The position numbers and the translations under genes were made by a program. A stretch of 64,000 nt of DNA from Mycobacterium sp. E787 (GTDB taxonomy: Bacteria; Actinomycetota; Actinomycetes; Mycobacteriales; Mycobacteriaceae). Below are positions 63,875-64,000 of this stretch, in pieces. Under the pieces are notes generated by a model that saw only the letters and a program-made list of their open reading frames with translations, did not search any database and was not told the DNA's origin. The stretch's first letter is position 1. Each line of letters begins with the position of its first letter. The DNA lies in the NCBI RefSeq assembly GCF_001668725.1, contig NZ_LZKL01000124.1, positions 53,720-117,719 of the forward strand. Reading direction: 5' to 3'.

Positions 63875-64000
63875 TCAGGCCCAGCTGGACCCGACGGCGC
63901 TGTCGGTGCTCGCCATGTTGCTGCCGGCGCTCTGCACCTTCTGGCCGTGGGCGTTGGCCTGCTCGTAAATCACCTGGAAGTTACGACCCAACTGGGTGAT
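63875..64000 (-). CDS. ESAT-6-like Esx protein, 3' part only (EsxI/EsxN type)
   Basis: The window ends inside this minus-strand gene; 41 residues and the stop (TGA at 63875) are visible. ITQLGRNFQVIYEQANAHGQ, then KVQSAGSNMASTDSAVGSSWA, matches the QILSS/Mtb9.9 group (EsxI, L, N, O, V), which is exported by ESX-5-type systems with a CFP-10-like partner. The N-terminal part and the partner should lie beyond 64000. Confidence 0.9.
   Translation of the reverse strand: MTQLGRNFQVIYEQANAHGQKVQSAGSNMASTDSAVGSSWA

Overview
The window is GC-rich DNA with compact genes, many GTG and TTG starts and typical mycobacterial families: a PPE protein, an ESAT-6-like Esx protein, an Rpf resuscitation factor, Lpq-type lipoproteins and Pks16. 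From memory, the gene order follows the Mycobacterium tuberculosis stretch Rv1002c to about Rv1039c (pmt, rsmI, pabB, metG, tatD, rpfB, ksgA, ispE, pks16, pth, rplY, lpqT, prs, glmU, tRNA-Gln, mfd, mazG, lpqU, eno, ftsB-like, ppx, kdp, trcRS, PPE, esx). Several blocks are absent from that genome, so I infer a slow-growing non-tuberculous species, possibly of the M. avium group.

Region by region: 1-4,541 holds protein mannosylation (pmt), 16S rRNA methylation (rsmI), a secreted Pro/Ala-rich protein and folate synthesis (pabB). 4,560-14,410 is an accessory, regulation-rich block. It has an ECF41 sigma factor with its FAD oxidoreductase and a matching promoter, a GAF-GGDEF-EAL c-di-GMP enzyme joined to a glycosidase-like lipoprotein, a C-methyltransferase, two tandem gamma-butyrolactone-receptor-like TetR regulators and a PAS protein. 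14,510-25,749 is a mostly conserved core: metG, tatD, the rpfB-ksgA-ispE operon behind a probable RNA attenuator, pks16, pth and rplY. A TetR/FAD oxidoreductase pair is inserted in it. 25,897-30,389 is another accessory pair: an SDR enzyme and a large cyclase-ATPase-LuxR regulator. 30,449-34,191 runs glmU, prs, an ArsC-like gene, lpqT and tRNA-Gln. 34,274-45,524 has a TetR, a second-type lysA, mfd-mazG, lpqU, eno, ftsB-like, DUF501 and ppx.

45,590-58,000 is a large potassium region on the minus strand. A full operon (small membrane ORF, kdpF, A, B, C, D, E) runs in one direction. Behind it lie a DUF2254 membrane protein and an orphan second kdpA whose pore loops carry aspartates absent from the first KdpA. 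KdpC is unusually long, with a four-cysteine insertion. 58,521-64,000 holds an SDR, a small basic protein resembling ribosomal protein bL37, the TrcRS two-component system with a strong inverted repeat upstream, a PPE-SVP protein and the end of an Esx gene, the last two separated by a perfect 15-bp terminator hairpin.

The most interesting parts are the potassium region with its orphan, altered KdpA, and the accessory signalling block at 4.5-14.4 kb. No IS element, prophage or CRISPR array was seen.
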